Of a DNA stretch of 64,000 nucleotides, positions 1 to 11,262 are shown one piece after another. The notes beneath the pieces are model-generated. The model had not been told where the DNA came from. It searched no databases and saw only the letters and a program-made list of their open reading frames with translations. The translations under genes and the position numbers were made by a program. Numbering within the stretch: the first letter of the stretch is position 1; the number at the start of each line of letters is the position of its first letter. This stretch comes from Mantis religiosa (taxonomy: Eukaryota > Arthropoda > Insecta > Mantodea > Mantidae): contig CM060947.1 of the NCBI GenBank assembly GCA_030765055.1, positions 261,146,940 to 261,210,939 on the forward strand. Reading direction: 5' to 3'.

Positions 1-936
1 CACATGAGGGAGTAGTAGAAGACAGAGGTACAAGAATGTGTGAAGCACACGCCTACTACAAGAGATAGCGAGCCGTTGCTTGTCTTAGACTTAACAAATT
101 CTTGGCGTGCAGAGTGATCGCGTGTATTTGGCTTTGGTCGACTACACTGAGCAATAAATCCCGAGATGAGGATCTTACCTTGTGTACAGCTGCTCTTTCT
201 GAAGCTACCGGAAGCTAAACGCATTTTAATAACGTTATTAGCGGGTAATCTTAACTGCGCATGCGTCGTATCTGCCAAACGACACTCTGCTCTTGTTGCC
301 AACCGTACCGTATCTTTGTTCTCGGTGCTACAATATCTCTGTTATACTATGCACATGGTTTTGTTTTCTTTGTCTATTTCAAAACGTCTAATATCGCTAA
401 CAAATGAATTCCTATAAGCTGATACTTGGCTATATACCAGGAGCATTCATTTGTTTCTTCTTTTCTTTTATGTTTTACTATCTGTATTACATAAGTACAT
501 AGTTTGTAGAGAAGACACTCTATATGTCACTTGCAATACACGTTTTCACGTCCCATTAATAAGAAAACTAGTTATTTATGATACAAACTTTAAGGACAGT
601 TGCTAGAGAGTTTAGATGAAAATTTGGATTTTTTGTTTTATGCTTAATATGAATCTACATAATTCGGAGAATATACCCATTATAAGGTTTTTTATGTTTG
701 TGACAATTAAGTGTATTTAAATTGGGTTTTAAATATGGCGGCCAGACTATCACACCCCCTTTTTACTCTGTATTTTCTCTTCTACTTATAACAAGCAGAA
801 TTAATTAGGGGTTGGAGACTCCAAAGGTTTTCTAAGGGTACAATAAGTCAATCTATATGGACAAGGAGTTCATGTGAAAAAGCTAGAGTGGTTGGACATG
901 TAAAAATGGGCAGAAGACTTAGAGAAAAGAGAAATA
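1..936. other. No gene recognised
   Basis: I see no recognisable protein domain or RNA gene. An 83-codon open stretch at 166-417 on the plus strand has no motif I know and is probably chance. A short phrase near 102-114 resembles the region just downstream of the start site in the solo LTRs elsewhere in this window, but it is too short to call. Confidence 0.5.
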
Positions 937-1815
937 CGAGGGCTGTTCAATAAAGAATGATCACAATTTTCTTTTTAAAACGTACCTTTACTCATCCTCA
1001 TAATTTTGATGGTCTCTCCTGAATACGATCCACTTGTCCCAGCGTTTCTGTCAGGCTTCAAAGATATGCTGGAACCTATTTTTAGAGAGATCCTTCAAAA
1101 TTGCCTCCGCAGCCTTCACCACTATTTCTGATGATGGATAATGCCTCCCACGAAGGCGTTTCTTCAAGTTAGGGAATAGAAAAAAGTCACATGGGGCTAA
1201 ATCTGGACTATAGGGAGGGTGAGGGATGTACTTCACGTTGATTTCTGCAAGATATTCAGCAACAACATTGGCAATATGCGGCCGCGCATTATCGTGGTGC
1301 AGCCTCCAGCCTGCTTCACGGAAATGTGATCTTTTGTGTCTGATATGGACGTGCAATATTTTCAGGACACCCGTGCAGTATTGTCCAGTTACTGATGTGT
1401 GTGCAGGTACAACATGCTGATAAACTATTCCACGAATATCAAAGAATGAGATGACTATAACTTTCCCAGCAGAAGCAACCACTTTTGCTTTTTGTGGCTT
1501 GGTGATGAAGGAGATTTCCACACTGAGCTCTGCTGTTTGCTGTCAGGATCAAAATGATGTGGCCAAGTTTCATCAGCAGTGATTACGTTTGAAAGAAACT
1601 CCGGATCTTCCTCTAACATCAACTTTAACTGCATGTTACCTCCATTGCAGTGGTAGGTGATACTGAACATGTCTGAATTTGCCTGTTTCCCACAGACGGG
1701 AACCAGGAGTACCAACAATGAAACTACTATGGCCTGTTTGTTTCACATTGAATTTTAGTGCGAAAAATTAATGACCGTAAAAAATTTATGATCATTTTTT
1801 ATTGAACAATCCTCG
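937..1815 (-). mobile_element. Mariner element, family a, copy 1 (internally deleted)
   Basis: Terminal inverted repeats begin CGAGGGCTGTTCAATAAA on the left and are mirrored on the right with small differences. Each end is flanked by TA, the normal mariner target duplication (935-936 and 1816-1817). At 879 bp the element is shorter than the ~1.3 kb of a full mariner. Compared with copy 2 at 15048, about 0.4 kb encoding the N-terminal DNA-binding half is missing, with the junction near 1636. It can only be mobilised in trans. Confidence 0.9.
1051..1718 (-). pseudogene. Mariner transposase, C-terminal half, broken
   Basis: The reading frame changes between about 1455 and 1521. The first catalytic aspartate lies in ITADETW, the second in HHDNARPH and the third in YSPDLAPCDFFLF. 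The second and third are 34 residues apart, the D34D signature of mariner transposases. The enzyme would cut and paste the element at TA sites in the nucleus. The N-terminal helix-turn-helix region is absent because of the internal deletion, and the remainder is frameshifted, so no active enzyme is expected. Confidence 0.88.
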
Positions 1816-1829
1816 TAATATGAAAGGGT

Positions 1830-2200
1830 ACATGGTCGTACGCAAAACCGAACGTGAGCTTCAATCACCTAATCTGGGAAAGAGTTCCAAAATCTGTGTC
1901 TGTTGGCAGTAAAACTATTAAATTTGGTGTGATGGATGTTTTAATGATGGTGATACTAAAAGGGAAGCTGTGACTGGAACGAGGTTTTAATTTTGACTGT
2001 GCCTTTGGAAACATTGACGCATCAAGAATAAAACAAGCAGAGAAACAAATGAAGGAAGTGTCTAAGGAAGCAAGAATTAGAATGAGAGAGGATGCTGAGA
2101 CAACTGGGGTGAGGAATATGGGCCAGGAATGTTTTGAATTTTGGTTATGCTACATAAAAGCACAACACTTTCTTCTTTTGTCATTTACCGTAACTTGTTT
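1830..2200 (+). pseudogene. Mutator-like transposase C-terminal fossil
   Basis: Broken frames on the plus strand give NHLIWERVPKSVSVGSKTI, then a stretch ending RIKQAEKQMKEVSKEARI. This matches my memory of the C-terminal part of the Mutator-like transposase family common in arthropods (a W-x-x-x-PK motif, then a basic region with repeated Lys/Arg). Several shifts and stops make it a fossil. A second fragment with the same motifs lies at 46150-46725. The family name rests on recognition of these motifs only. Confidence 0.5.
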
Positions 2201-2955
2201 TTTCTAAACTTTACGTACACTTTTCTAGAAAAAATATAATATATAGAGCTTTGAATTTTTTGGACATGTGCGGAATATACTGCTATAAACAGCTAGTGAA
2301 CGCTTCTTATGTTACACTTTCATGAAATTCCTCAAAAGAATATTTTCATAATTAAAAAAATAAAAATAAAGAGTACATTATTATTTATTTTTGAAATTGT
2401 TTGAATTAATTAAAATGTCTTAATGAATCACCAGCTATGTTGAATAGCATGTTTTTAAAGTGATTACAAAGTTTGAAACCTGTTACTTTAACTGTTTAGG
2501 GAAATAAAGGACACCTACAGAAGAAAATGCGTGAAAATTACTGAAAATTTTGTGTTTACTAGAATATCAATACAGCAAAAATTATTAATGTTATTTATTA
2601 TTTGATGACTGTTTATGTGTTAGAAGAAACTGATGTATAAGTGGTAAAAGTTTTATTATGATAGACTGGATAGCTTTCAAGAAACACTAACATATATTGC
2701 ATTGAAACTCTACATGGAAATTTCTACTCTGGCACTACCAAGTCTCCTTAAAGTTCAACAAGTCAAAGAGAAAAATTCTGTTTCAGTTGTAAATAAAAAG
2801 TTACGATTTGGGAACGTTTTTATCTTTTATTTTCTCAAAATTTACTGTAAATAATTTCATTAAAATACCACGTGTACCATTACAAATAAAATAAATAAAA
2901 TATATGTCGAATTTTGCAGGGAAACCTTAGAACTTCTCTTGTATCTCTTTTTTTT
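2201..2955. other. AT-rich DNA, nothing recognised
   Basis: Low-complexity, AT-rich DNA with no open frame, inverted termini or repeats that I can support. Confidence 0.5.
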
Positions 2956-2959
2956 TTCG

Positions 2960-4690
2960 AGTGGAGGAAAAATGCATGTTACGCACTTACCCTGGGATTA
3001 GAGTGTGGGACTCTACTGGGGGAATCGAAACACCAGCCCTACCCACTAAAAAACCTCCACCGGTGAGAATTCAGAAGTGGTGCAGTGTGCAGTACCGCTG
3101 TAAGCACCTGCGGATTCTAGGAAGGGATATATTGGCCCGGCCGAGGCCAGGTCCAAGGTGAGGAAGGCGGCAGGACGTAAGCATGACCAAGGCCCTGCTT
3201 ACGCCCTGGCTTACTAGGAGCGGTCTTGTTTGGAAAAGGATGAGGAATTGTGGGGTCTCTGCGGCGGTTGGTGTCAACCTGTTGTGTTGGGTCCGTCGAA
3301 CATCGTTTGGAGGACTGCCACTTCCTCCCTGACGAGTCTTCGGAGCATGAATGTGTGTGTCGCGTTGTTTAATTGAGAATTGATGCTTCTCCTCTATGTC
3401 CTCTCACGATTCTTCAAGCTCTGAGCTGAGATTTGTGTGTGATGTAGCTTGCTGCGCAGATGAAGTCCTGAGCTCTGTGAGAAGTTCCTCCAAGTTGGTA
3501 AGCTTGGCCATTACGACCAAGAACTTCGAATGGAGAGTCCGAACAGTCTCCCTTAGGCCCCGAACTTGCTCCCTGAGCAGCTCCTGATTTGTGGTGTAGT
3601 TTGGTGTTGCCGGCTGTTGGTGAATTTGTTCAGGCTGAGCACTCAGCTGCTGCTGAGTGGTTGGCGGCGCAGGAGGGACAGGCGTTGCCTTCCTGCAGGG
3701 ATGCAGGGGGCATAGCATAGCGCCTGCCCGGTGAAGTGGCTGTGCCCGCCGCAGGAGGCACAGTAGCGGCGACGTCGGCGGAGGTCGTGCTCATCAGACC
3801 GAGGTGAGGCTGGAAGCACCGCAGTAGTGGCACTTAGGCTCGGCTGCATGCCCGTAGGCGCAGCAGCGGTGGCATGGAGCTTGACGGTCCTGTCGGCTGA
3901 CTTTAGTGCGCAGCAGCCACCCGAATAAGGGTAGGCTGTTAGTTAAAGCAGCTTCCAGTTCCGCGTGGCTGGCTAGCTCCACCCGGACTAGTGGTGTCGG
4001 ACCTCGGGCTGAGGTGATGCGTGTGGCCCTCATTGCTGATGGCCACTGCTGCTGCGCTGCAGCAAGCACGTATTGTGCTTGCAGGTCCCGAAGCACTCCG
4101 GTTACCACTATGCTTGTGCGGCGGTGCAGTGGTTGTGGCGGCGTTGGCTGGCTGGCTAGTGCTGCCGACTGGCCTGCTCCCAGCTGGGTAGCAGGGCCGG
4201 GTTCCGGCTGCAGTGTCACAGGACGTGCCTTCTTGGCTGGCTGTGCTGCGGCGATGACTACTCATTTCTTCGTACCTCTCTTGACACGTGGCATGTTGCT
4301 GCTCTGAATGTTTGACGCCGTTGGTGGCTGCGGTAGTTGTACATCTGGAGGTGAAGTAACTGCAAACTGCCGTTCAGGTGCTGCTACCCCCGGCAGTTGC
4401 CGGCTCACTTGGCGAGCGTCCGGCGTGAAAGGGGAAGAGGGCCGACCTGCCCAAAACTTCCCCGGCGGCTCCGCGGGAGGCTCCCCCTCGTCTGCCGATA
4501 CCGGCAGCGAGGCGGGAGATGGCGCCCGAGAGCTGGCTGGCGAAGACTGCGATGAAGGTGGCTTCACTGCCTGGCTCTTCTTCCGTGTTGCGGCGTTCTT
4601 CTTCTTCTTCTTCTTCTTCTTCTTCTTCATGTTACTGCGGCGGTCTCTCGATGTGTGCTGCTCCACGTCTCGAAGAGAACATCTCAATAA
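2960..4690 (-). pseudogene. Jockey-type LINE ORF1 (gag-like) fossil
   Basis: Read on the minus strand from about 4687, several overlapping frames describe a gag-like nucleic-acid-binding protein. It has a lysine-rich N-terminus (a lysine run from a CTT repeat), a Ser/Pro/Ala-rich linker, and a region like the domain that precedes the zinc knuckles in jockey ORF1. Cysteine-histidine knuckles follow (CHRCCAYGH and CPSCAANH), then a predicted coiled coil around 3404-3540. Such proteins bind LINE RNA during retrotransposition. The unusually GC-rich composition differs from the flanks. At least three frame changes show it is dead, and no endonuclease or RT follows it here. Confidence 0.7.
4593..4631. 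repeat. (CTT)n microsatellite
   Basis: About 12 perfect CTT units. On the minus strand they form part of the lysine run at the N-terminus of the LINE ORF1 fossil. Confidence 0.95.
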
Positions 4691-4974
4691 CTATTGCATA
4701 ACTATTAAACTGTACACACAAAATTGTATAACGTAAAAACCTCAAATCTCGATAAAACACAAAAATTATGTGAAATACTTTTTTATGGTACAGACATATC
4801 CGAGATATTCTTTATTTTGAATATTCCAGCACATATTCTTCTCAAATGGTAAGTCACTTTTCCCTTTAGCCATGCAAATAGAAGGGAATATCAAATAAGT
4901 TGCTTAGCAACCAGTATTTAAAACAATTGACGCCATTTATACAAATTTTATCTCTATTAAAAGATGTATGTATA

Positions 4975-5292
4975 CAAACACGCTCCATATGGTAACTACG
5001 GCCTTCGGGGTGACCTCGTCCCACCATGTGATATCTAGACCCATTTCTCAGATGGAGGCACCCAGAGAGCGGTGTCCATTACCTCCAATGGTAGAGTAAT
5101 AGTGAAAATAACGATGAGGCAAGGGACTTACAGTTTATTCCCTGGACTCCAAACCACGTTGGACATGCGGGACACTTCACATGAGCTACACAGAGGTGAA
5201 GGTGCGGTAGAATTAAAATCGACACCCCAGAGCCCGGAATTGAACTCGGACTCTCAGCACGAAACCACTACGCTACACCAACACCCTATTTA
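4975..5292 (-). mobile_element. tRNA-derived SINE-like element
   Basis: On the minus strand from about 5290 there is a pol III A-box-like stretch (TGGTGTAGCGTAGTGGTT) and a B-box (GAGTTCAATTCC) about 35 bases on. The layout is that of a tRNA-like SINE head followed by an unrelated body running to about 4975. I did not find a convincing target-site duplication. It is not a functional tRNA because the cloverleaf is degenerate. Confidence 0.6.
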
Positions 5293-5439
5293 TTATAATA
5301 TTTGCAAAAGTTTAAATCACATGGAGGAGGGCCGTACTGCAGACTCCAGACAATCCTCAGCTTGCCCCGCCTAGCAGCGCTGCCGAATGTGGTACACGCG
5401 TCTCGCGTGCCTAAACTGAGAACTTTATATTAATTAATT

Positions 5440-6050
5440 ACACGCGGATAAATGTTTGAAAAAATGACAGATGCCAATCTTATAATAAGAAAGAATTTTA
5501 CTTTCTGAACATGACCGTACAAAAACCCTGTCTCTACGATACTTAGAACACGAGCGATGCACGTTTTACCTTCACATGTTATGGTTAAATGTTACGGATA
5601 AATATTCGAAAATTGCAGATGCCAATCTTATAATAAGAAAGAATTTTACTTTCTGATCATGACCATACAAAAATCCTGTCTCTGCGATACTTAGAACACG
5701 ACCGATGCACGTTTTATCTTCACATGGTTATGGTTAAATGTTACGGATAAATATTTGAAAATGACAGATGCCAATATAATAATAAGAAAGAATTTTATTT
5801 TCTGATCATGACTGTACAAAAATCCCGTCTCTACGATACTTAGAACACGAGCGATGCACGTTTTATCTTCACATGTTATGGTTAAATATTACGAATAAAT
5901 ATTTGAAAATGACAGATGCCAATCTAATAATAAGAAAGAATGTTATTTTCTGATCATGACTATACAAAAATCCTGTCTCTACGATACATAGAACACGAGC
6001 GATGCACGTTTTATCTTCACATGTTATGGTTAAATGTTACGGATAAATAT
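5440..6050. repeat. 149-bp tandem repeat, left part
   Basis: About four copies of a ~149-bp unit. Its phrase CGGATAAAT recurs at 5445, 5595, 5744, 5892 (one change) and 6040. Units differ by a few percent. The array is interrupted at 6050 by a solo LTR and resumes at 7347. No coding potential is apparent. Confidence 0.92.
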
Positions 6051-7346
6051 TGTTACCCAATTGGCGAACTTGCGGTCGGCTGCGGGAAGGGATGGCCGGT
6101 GTAGGTGGGCGTGTGGCATCAGGACTGCATCCTCGCCGGTCAGTTGGCGCCTGCGGAGGCGTGACAGGGTGGAGAGAGGGGAAACTACGGGGGTGGCTGA
6201 ATCTTCGTTTCCTCCTCCTGCCGGCTGAAAGAACGCGAAATCTGCGGAATATCTTTCCTCTCCATGGTAAAGAATTCTCTAGAACCATTTAGCCACCTAT
6301 AAATAGAAGCACGATGCGACCAAGAGTCAGTTCCACTTTAGAGGCCGTTCCACTTTAAAATCCACTTTAGAGGCCGTAGGATAGAGTGGACTAATTCCAT
6401 CAAATACCTGGACATTCAACTTGATAGAGGCCTAACTTTCCGCGGACACATCAGGCAACTATCGGCACGGGTACAGGGGGCTATTGCCTCTCTGTACCCA
6501 ATGCTGGGTTCGGGCTCGATGCCAGTCCACTTAAAGCTACACCTCTTTCGAGCGCTGATAATCCCTCTCATGTTGTACACCTGTGAAATCTGGGGCATGG
6601 CATAACTTCAGCGTGCACAGAATAGAGGACTCCGATCCATTTATTCTGTGGGTCGTTCTTTCCCCGTGAGGTTGCTTCACGAAGCTTCTCTTCTCCCATA
6701 CGTGGAGGACGAAATTAGGCGCCGGGCGACAAAATTTTAAGCTCAAGTTCCAGCTCATAGAAGCGCCCTGGTTCCGTCTCTAGGAGATTATGGCGCTACG
6801 TGACGCCGCTTCAGGCTTTACCGGGTATCCCGTATGGCTTGCGGGTACCCGAGGTAACAAAGGAGTTAATCCAAACAGCAGCATAAGCTGAATTTCAAAA
6901 AATCTCCAAATCAGCTTTTTGGCTACAAAATTTACCCCAATTTAATAAAACAAAACACCAGGTGTAAAAAAGCGGTTTGGCATCCTGTACAAAATTAAAG
7001 AGGAGCAAAATGCTATCTCAATAAATTTTCCCCAACAAAAATTCCCACATCATCCTGAAAACATCTAAATAACAACCTGCGGTCAGACCCAAAACCTGGG
7101 TGGGTACGCAGCAAAAACCTTCTGGCTGTTAACAGCCTGTCAGTATACGACATGGACTTGGACAAGAGTCAGTTCTTGGCGTGCAGTCGTGAAGAGCGCA
7201 GTGCTAACGAATGGACTGGAAAACTGTGTACGTGTATCAGAGGAGTTGTACGTAATTGTGAGTGTGGAGTGGACCTGTGGTGGAAATAAAGAACATTTTG
7301 AGTTTGCGCAATTGGACTTTTAATTTCACGAACCCACAAAGTCACA
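6051..7346 (+). mobile_element. Solo LTR 1 (gypsy-like), split by a LINE
   Basis: The LTR starts TGTTACCC and ends AAAGTCACA, with a 4-bp target duplication ATAT at 6047-6050 and 7347-7350. The insertion falls inside the 149-bp repeat, and removing it restores the unit exactly. LTR sequence occupies 6051-6333 and resumes near 7163; the LINE between them is a later insertion. A TATA box (TATAAATA, 6298-6305) and an AATAAA-like signal near 7286 mark promoter and polyadenylation regions. LTRs 2 and 3 (37693, 41220) share the 3' half. Confidence 0.85.
6334..7162 (+). pseudogene. Jockey-like LINE fragment (family A, copy 1), RT C-terminus and 3' UTR
   Basis: The plus strand at about 6376-6840 encodes the part downstream of the RT palm. 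Recognisable pieces are SIKYLDIQLDRGLTF, then LFRALIIPLMLYTCEIWGMA, then VEDEIRRRA. Stop codons at the end of the WGMA piece and further on break the frame. The non-coding 3' end follows to 7162. A perfect 13-bp target duplication (CAAGAGTCAGTTC) at 6321-6333 and 7163-7175 proves insertion into the LTR by target-primed reverse transcription. It is 5'-truncated, as most LINE copies are. Copies A2 and A3 at 23-26 kb share the tail. Confidence 0.85.
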
Positions 7347-7490
7347 ATATTTGAAAATGACAGATGCCAATCTTATAACAAGAAAGAATTTTACTTTCTG
7401 ATCATGACCGTACAAAAATCCTGTCTCTACGATACTTAGAACAAGAGCGATGCACGTTTTATCTTCACGTGTTATGGTTAACTAACATTC
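7347..7490. repeat. 149-bp tandem repeat, right part
   Basis: Continues the unit broken at 6050 (same phrases TGACAGATGCC and CGATGCACGTTTTATC) and ends near 7485. Confidence 0.9.
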
Positions 7491-7639
7491 ATCACAGATA
7501 AGTCTGAAAAACAACACCATTCTCTCCTCACAATACCTCAAGCATAAATAAATAATGCACCTACTATTAAAACAGAAGTCACGCAGTTTGAAAGAGAGTT
7601 AATTTTCAGTTCGTTTACAGAGCAGAGGTGTAGTTTTGT

Positions 7640-8095
7640 TAAAATGAATGGCATCGTTAAGTCGTGTGTTGAACTGGAGCTGCAATGTTGTTAATATTAC
7701 ATTAAATTATTATTATTATACACATATATTTTTTCCAGTGTTTTTGATCATGCCACTCGAAGCTGGGACAAGTGATTCTTCGATCAACAAACGTGAAGTG
7801 ATTCATTCTCAGGACAGAAAAATTATATTTAATATGAACAAGTTTTTACGAAGGCTCTCCGATCTAGGATATAGGGTAACTATAGATTTTTCAAAATCCC
7901 AGCAATTAAGTCCGTAACCTTGTGGTGTAAGTAGTGTACACACAGTGTCACAAATTTGTGAAGTAGCTTCATTCTTAGAAAAAGTGAGCGTGCCTTTGTT
8001 TCAATCTCCGGGAAAGATCCATGAAGTCGGAAAGCGAGTTACTGGATTGGAAACCGTACTTACTGTTCCACAGCTGTGACGTGTGTCAGGGTAAG
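7640..8095 (+). pseudogene. IS630/Tc1-like transposase, N-terminal fragment
   Basis: Plus-strand frames give SQDRKIIFNMNKFLRRLSD, then CGVSSVHTVSQICEVAS, then FQSPGKIHEVGKRVTGLE. The order (N-terminal helical segment, helix-turn-helix, SPGK linker) is that of the N-terminal half of arthropod transposases whose DDE half resembles the fragments at 27905 and 51945. A stop after QQLSP and frame changes break it. A pyrimidine-rich tract ending in AG at about 7729-7738, just before the coding part, looks like a 3' splice site, so the parent element probably had an intron. Confidence 0.5.
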
Positions 8096-8465
8096 ATATT
8101 TATGTTTTAGAAATATTTAATGTATTGTTTAATTACGGGTGATACCAAAATTAAGGTTTGCCAGAAGTAAAGAATCATGATGGATGTCAAAGGAATATTG
8201 GTTCTTTGTTACGACAAGGGCAAGGCCATTTGAGTTGTGGGGAAAGTGTTATAACAAAAGCAATGTAAGAAACAGTGTCCTTAGCAGTTTTCTAAAGCGG
8301 CTCACTTGACTTGTATGAATAGGAAATTCTTTGGATCATTCTGAATGGCATGACAAAACAGCCACAAAGGGATTTTGGTTGAATGAAGCGGGCTTTCAGT
8401 AAGTGAAAGTGATACACCCACGCGCAGCTGTGGACAAGGGTCTTCGGCGTGGATCCGAGGAGAGC

Positions 8466-8577
8466 TCCCCGTGGCTTGCAAACCATTAGAACAGTCTTCG
8501 GCGTGAGGCCGATCAGAAGAGTCTTCGGCGTCAGGCTGATTAGAACAGTCCGAGGCGTGAAGCCTATTAGAGCGGTC
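8466..8577. repeat. 27-bp minisatellite
   Basis: Three to four diverged copies of a 27-bp unit built round CTTCGGCGT(G/C)AGGC. Since 27 is a multiple of three, the minus strand stays open through it and reads as a 9-residue repeat, but I see no gene. Confidence 0.75.
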
Positions 8578-8617
8578 AACTTGTTCTGTCTTGGATATTT
8601 GTCGGTTCATATATATA

Positions 8618-9345
8618 CAGGATGTTACAAAAAGGTACGGCCAAACTTTCAGGAAACATTCCTCACACACAAAGGAAGAAAATATGTTATGCGGACATGT
8701 GTCCGGAGACGCTTAATTTCCATGTTAGAGCTCATTTTATTACTTCTCTTCAAATCACATTAATCATGGAATGGAAACACACGACAACAGAACGTACCAG
8801 CGTGACTTCAAACACTTTATTACAGGAAATGTTCAAAATGTCCTCCGTCAGCGAGGTTACATGCATCCATCCTCCGTCGCATGGAATCCCTGATGCGCTG
8901 ATGCAGCCCTGGAGAATGGTGTATTGTACCACAGCCGTCCACAATACGAGCACGAAGAGTCTCTACATTTGGTACCTGGGTTGTGTAGACAAGAGCTTTC
9001 AAATGCCCCCATAAATGAAAGTCAAGAGGGTTGAGGTCAGGAGAGCGTGGAGGCCATGGAATTGGTCCGCCTCTACCAATCTATTGGTCACCGAATCTGT
9101 TGTTGAGAAGCGTACGAACACTTCGACTGAAATGTGCAGGAGCTCCATCGTGCATGAACCACAATGGGGTATTTTGACATTTGTCTGCGCGAATGATTTC
9201 AATTTACATTTTAAGAGAAATACTAAAATGAGCTCTAACATGGAACTTTAGCGTTTCCGGTCACATTTCCACATAACATGTTTTCTTTCTTTGTGTGTGA
9301 GGAATGTTTCCTGAAAGTTTGGCCGTACCTTTTTGTAACATCCTG
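8618..9345 (-). mobile_element. IS630/Tc1-type element with long inverted repeats, internally deleted
   Basis: Ends start CAGGATGTTACAAAAAGG and are flanked by TA (8616-8617, 9346-9347). The two ends remain inverted copies for about 140 bp (8618-8755 against 9205-9345) at roughly 90 percent identity. At 728 bp the element is too short for a full transposase and keeps only the C-terminal coding part. It is a non-autonomous deletion derivative. Confidence 0.85.
8820..9160 (-). pseudogene. IS630/Tc1-type transposase, C-terminal fragment
   Basis: The minus strand gives PPRSPDLNPLDFHLWGHLKA, then TTQVPNVETLRARIVDGCG and RIRDSMRRRMDACNLADGG. This is the third-catalytic-residue region and C-terminal tail of a mariner-related transposase common in insects. 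The pieces lie in more than one frame, and the first two catalytic residues are at best partly present. It cannot be active. Confidence 0.75.
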
Positions 9346-9349
9346 TATA

Positions 9350-9900
9350 TGAGGAACGAATAAAGTTTATCGAGTAATAAACATTCTGCCGTCAGTAACT
9401 CTAAACAGAGATTGGTAACCCTTGGTCGGCAACTTTCTTTTCGATGTTTTAAAAGAAGAAGCAATAAATAAATAAGTTGGAAACGGGCATTCCAGTGTTA
9501 TTAAAATATCCTTCTCGCACACATCCACGCATACCCTGAGAGAAACCTCATTGCTCGCCGACTTATTTGCTCGCCATTAAATTATGTGCATCAAATTGGC
9601 GTCACAACGTGGAATGGTGTGCACCCAGAAACATTATAGTATCAAATTGGCGCCTCAACTTAGAACTCTTTGCTCGCCATAAAATATTGCTTCGCGGGAA
9701 GAATAGCCAAAACCTTTGCTGGCGTGTAAAACTGCTCTTATGTACAGAACCTGTGTCGGTACACGTACAATGCTTGGCAACAGAGCTCCGCTTGACTATT
9801 TGCCAGCGTTCATATGTCTTTAACTTTTGCGAGAGGTATAAAAGAAGTAGACAGAAAAATATGTTTTTATATGTTGGAGAATAGTAGAAAAAGAGGCATT
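9350..9900. other. No gene; possible LTR-element leader remnants
   Basis: No coding region recognised. The phrase ATCAAATTGGCG occurs twice (near 9590 and 9650), each time followed by a few bases like a lysine-tRNA primer-binding site of gypsy elements. The similar phrase ATCAAATTGG follows solo LTR 3 at 42330. This hints at leader sequence from a related LTR element, but the match is short. Confidence 0.3.
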
Positions 9901-9926
9901 ATGGCACATAGACTTACCTCTTATTC

Positions 9927-11254
9927 GTGCTATATTTAAATACCTTTAAACGACGTGGGAAAAATGTAATTACAGAGATGAGAGAACAAAAATTAGGCCT
10001 AAGACAAGGATCTAAAATGAGTCCAGTTTTATTTAACTTATTTATAGATGAGATAATAGACCAAGTTAAAGAAGGAAATCAGCGCTGTCCGGTAATAGCA
10101 AACAAAGAAATTCCTGGACTGCTATATGTGGATGACTTAATGATAGGATCTATAACAGTAGTAAGATTGCAGAAGGCAATAAATGAAATACAGAAATTCT
10201 GTGAACAGTGGGGAATAAAAATAAACATAAGTAAGTCGAAAGCTATCGTCTTCAAGAAAGGAGCTAAACTAAAAAACTGAAATGTAGGTACTAACCGACA
10301 AAAGGGTAGAAGTGGTCAATGAATTTGAATACTTACCACTGAGGTTGAATAACAATGGAAAGTGGGGAGCACACAGGAGAAAAATTGAAGCAAAAGGAAG
10401 AGCGGCAATGAATGACATAAGAATATGCAAATATAAGCTAGAAATAGCAACCAAGTGGTTAGAAAGAATGTATGAAGCAATAGTCCAATCCAAAATGTTG
10501 TATGCAGTGGAGATCTGGGGGTCACATAGCTAAACAAAACGGTGAACCAAAACTACAGAAGGTTTTGTAAAGAGCTACTAGGCTTACCAAGAACAGCACC
10601 TAGGGAAGTGGCCTTAGTAGAATTAGGAAAGACAAGAAGAAATGCAATAATAATGAAAAGAATAATACAATTTTGGTATAGGTGTTTGGTCAAAGATGAA
10701 CGGGAAATTATGAAATTATGCATGAGACAGCAAAAAAGATTAGAGAACTCAAATAGTTTGTGGGCACAGGTTGGAGGAATTGTGGGAAAGAAAGGAATGG
10801 GAGATAAATGTAGATTAGAGGAAAGGAATACAAGCGATGTGGGTAAATTGGTAAAATGCAGAATAGAAGATATAGAAATACAGGAAATATGGGGAAGTCT
10901 AGAAAATATGAAATCATTACAATTTTACAAGCAAATAAAAAGAAATTGGGGCCGAGAAGCATATGTAGATTACTGCAATAGGCAAGAGAGAGAAGGGTTA
11001 GCTTGGATGAGAACAGGAACAATATTCCTAAGAGAGATAAGAGATAGGGAAAAGGGAATTTGTGAATTGTGTGGGGGAAAAGAAAGCATAGAACACTATG
11101 TAACAGAATGCGAGGAGGTTGCAATATGGAGAAAAAAGGTTTGGGAGGGAAAATGGGACAACGTAGAGAAGAGGTAGTAGCCATAAAAATGTTAACGGGC
11201 AGGGAGGAAATGAAGGTAAGAACTATTGATGAGTTCTTGCAGAAAGTAAAATAA
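9927..11254 (+). pseudogene. LINE reverse transcriptase (family C), 5'-truncated
   Basis: The plus strand carries the RT palm: LRQGSKMSPVLFNLFIDEII, then the catalytic LLYVDDLMI box, then NISKSKAIVF. The thumb region and a long C-terminus follow, ending in a Cys/His cluster (CELCGGKESIEHYVTEC) typical of the zinc-binding tail of insect LINEs. Stops after about 10278 and 10531 split it, and a frame change lies near 11177. The domains before the palm, including the endonuclease, are missing. The coding end runs directly into the tandem array at 11263, whose unit includes the last codons and the 3' UTR. RT activity is lost. Confidence 0.85.
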
Positions 11255-11262
11255 AAATGGAT

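Noticed and set aside
100..160. A further solo LTR fragment
   Set aside because: The only shared phrase (TTCTTGGCGTGCAG) is 14 bases, and the rest does not follow the LTR family.
3794..4307. A plus-strand gene in the GC-rich block
   Set aside because: Frames on the plus strand are shadows. The minus strand carries the zinc-knuckle and coiled-coil signals of LINE ORF1.
7648..7917. An ordinary 89-residue host protein
   Set aside because: The first third reads through a pyrimidine tract and splice-acceptor-like AG. The rest matches transposase N-terminal motifs that continue past the stop.
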